From: Coptis chinensis
Lineage: Eukaryota > Streptophyta > Magnoliopsida > Ranunculales > Ranunculaceae
Length of the DNA: 64,000 bases
Assembly (NCBI GenBank): GCA_015680905.1
Contig: CM027378.1
Span: 102,879,501-102,943,500 of the forward strand
Direction of reading: 5' to 3'
The translations under genes were made by a program, and so were the position numbers. Every line of letters starts with the position of its first letter. The stretch's first letter is position 1. Under the pieces are notes generated by a model. It was not told the origin of the DNA, made no database searches, and saw nothing but the letters and a program-made list of their open reading frames with translations. This document shows positions 62,980-64,000 of the stretch, one piece after another.

Positions 62980-63340
62980 AGTAATCGACTAAGTTGATTC
63001 GGACGGCAAATTTTGAAATCGAGCGATCGACTAAGTGATATATTGATGTAATTTGATATTTTGATGTAATTTGGAACAAATGTAATTTTATTTTATTTTT
63101 TTGTTATTTGGAAATAATGTTAGGGCTTTTATTTGATTTGATTTGGAAATCGAGTGATCGATTAAGTTGATTCGGATGGCAATCGAAAGTGATTTGGAAA
63201 TAGAGCGATCGATTAAGTTGATTCGGACGTCAATCGAAAGTGATTTTGAAATCGAATGATCGACTAAGTTGATTCGAAGGCAATCGAAAGGATCGACTAG
63301 TTGATTCGGACCGCAATCGAAAGTGATTTGAAATAACGTT
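62980..63340. repeat. 51 bp tandem repeat
   Basis: About five diverged units of the form GATTTGGAAATCGAGTGATC, GATTAAGTTGATTCGGA and GGCAATCGAAAGT, best ordered at 63140-63340. Preceded by a looser pair of ATTTGATGTAATTTGG stretches (62880-63120). Confidence 0.75.
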
Positions 63341-63359
63341 CAGTATGTTGTCAATAATG

Positions 63360-63640
63360 ACCGAAACTACACGGTGAGGTCGTTTGGTTTTAATACAAAA
63401 CGACCGGCCGCCATCGTTTGGTCTAAAGGGAAAACGATGTGGCCATGTCGTTTGGCCTTTAGACCAAACGATGGCCATGTCGTTTGGCCTTTAGACCAAA
63501 CGATCCGGGCCGGGTCGATTTGGGATTAAAAGCAAACGATCCGCCGTGGTCGCGTTTTCAGATAAAGGAAAAACGATTCTGGCCGAGGTCGTTTGGCCTT
63601 TATGCCAAACGATCGCACGGGTCGTTTGGAAGAAAAATTT
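63360..63640. repeat. Palindrome array, cluster 3
   Basis: Alternating GTCGTTTGGCCTTTAGACC and AAACGATGGCCATGTCG, each self-complementary or nearly so, with the same TCGTTTG/CAAACGA core as clusters 1 and 2 but GGCCTTTAGACC loops. Confidence 0.85.
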
Positions 63641-63674
63641 TTCAAAATTCGTTTTTGTTTTACAACACTTTCAT

Positions 63675-63900
63675 ATTCATCAAATTCCACTTTTCCATTC
63701 AAACATCAAATATCAAACACTCTCATTCATCAAATTCCACTTTTTCATTCAAACATTAGATATCAAACACTCTCATTCATCAAATTCATCCATACATAAA
63801 ATTCCATTCAAACATTAAACCCTAAACTTAAACAAATTACATTCAAACATTAAACCCTAAACCCTAAACATTAAATTCCATTCAAACATTAAATTCCATT
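63675..63900. repeat. 50 bp tandem repeat with AAACCCTAAA
   Basis: ATTCATCAAATTCCAC begins at 63675 and 63725, exactly 50 bases apart, with a third partial unit at 63775. It continues into ATTCAAACATTAAACCCTAA repeats. The telomere-like strand is opposite to that at 58.8 kb. Confidence 0.75.
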
Positions 63901-64000
63901 ACATCCATCAAACTAAATTACAAAGTTACAAATCCTAAACTGAAACAAATCAACTATAGTGCCCACCAATGTACTTGCACCTAGTCAAGTTGTACGCCTG
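63901..64000. other. Window end
   Basis: AT-rich text ending in unique sequence; nothing supported. Confidence 0.4.

Overview
This is nuclear DNA of a flowering plant, most likely a eudicot. Genes have GT-AG introns, promoters carry plant telo-boxes and site II motifs, and the space between genes is filled with MITEs, hAT, LINE, SINE, LTR and Mutator-like (MULE) remnants. No prokaryotic or organellar features were seen. Exon borders were set by hand from splice signals and reading-frame continuity; family assignments rest on recognised sequence signatures, with no database search. LAYOUT: (1) 1-19 kb is a duplicated, decayed region. Positions 1-2340 are repeated at 7295-9169. Between the copies lies one intact gene on the minus strand: a secreted precursor with eight tandem SGPSP-G-GH peptide units (PIP/CEP-like). 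Gene-like blocks of unknown identity recur at about 2.9-5.4, 9.5-11.6, 12.9-15.8 and 16-18 kb, and again inverted at 51-54.6 kb. (2) 20-21.6 kb holds an intronless P-class PPR gene. (3) 23.5-41 kb is a conserved minus-strand block: alpha-expansin, proteasome lid subunit RPN3, spliceosomal SmD1 and an Alba/RGG RNA-binding protein. From memory, EXPA11, RPN3a and an Alba gene are also near neighbours on Arabidopsis chromosome 1, so this looks like old microsynteny. (4) 41-44 kb is transposon debris, including a LINE fragment. (5) 44.3-49.7 kb is ESF1, a ribosome-biogenesis factor, on the plus strand. (6) 50-57 kb holds a SINE, the inverted gene-like blocks and a 2.4 kb LTR. (7) 57.5-64 kb is the most unusual part. 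A decayed MULE transposase (FAR1-type zinc finger, MULE core, SWIM finger, C-terminal OTU-protease-like segment) sits among three clusters of palindromic repeats sharing a GTCGTTTG/CAAACGAC core, plus several tandem repeats. The outermost part looks like a fold-back (FARE-like) Mutator element. Three otherwise well conserved genes (expansin, SmD1, ESF1) each need a one-base correction or an unusual splice to read through. Two of the three sites are C/G homopolymer runs, so residual assembly indels are a serious possibility beside true mutation.
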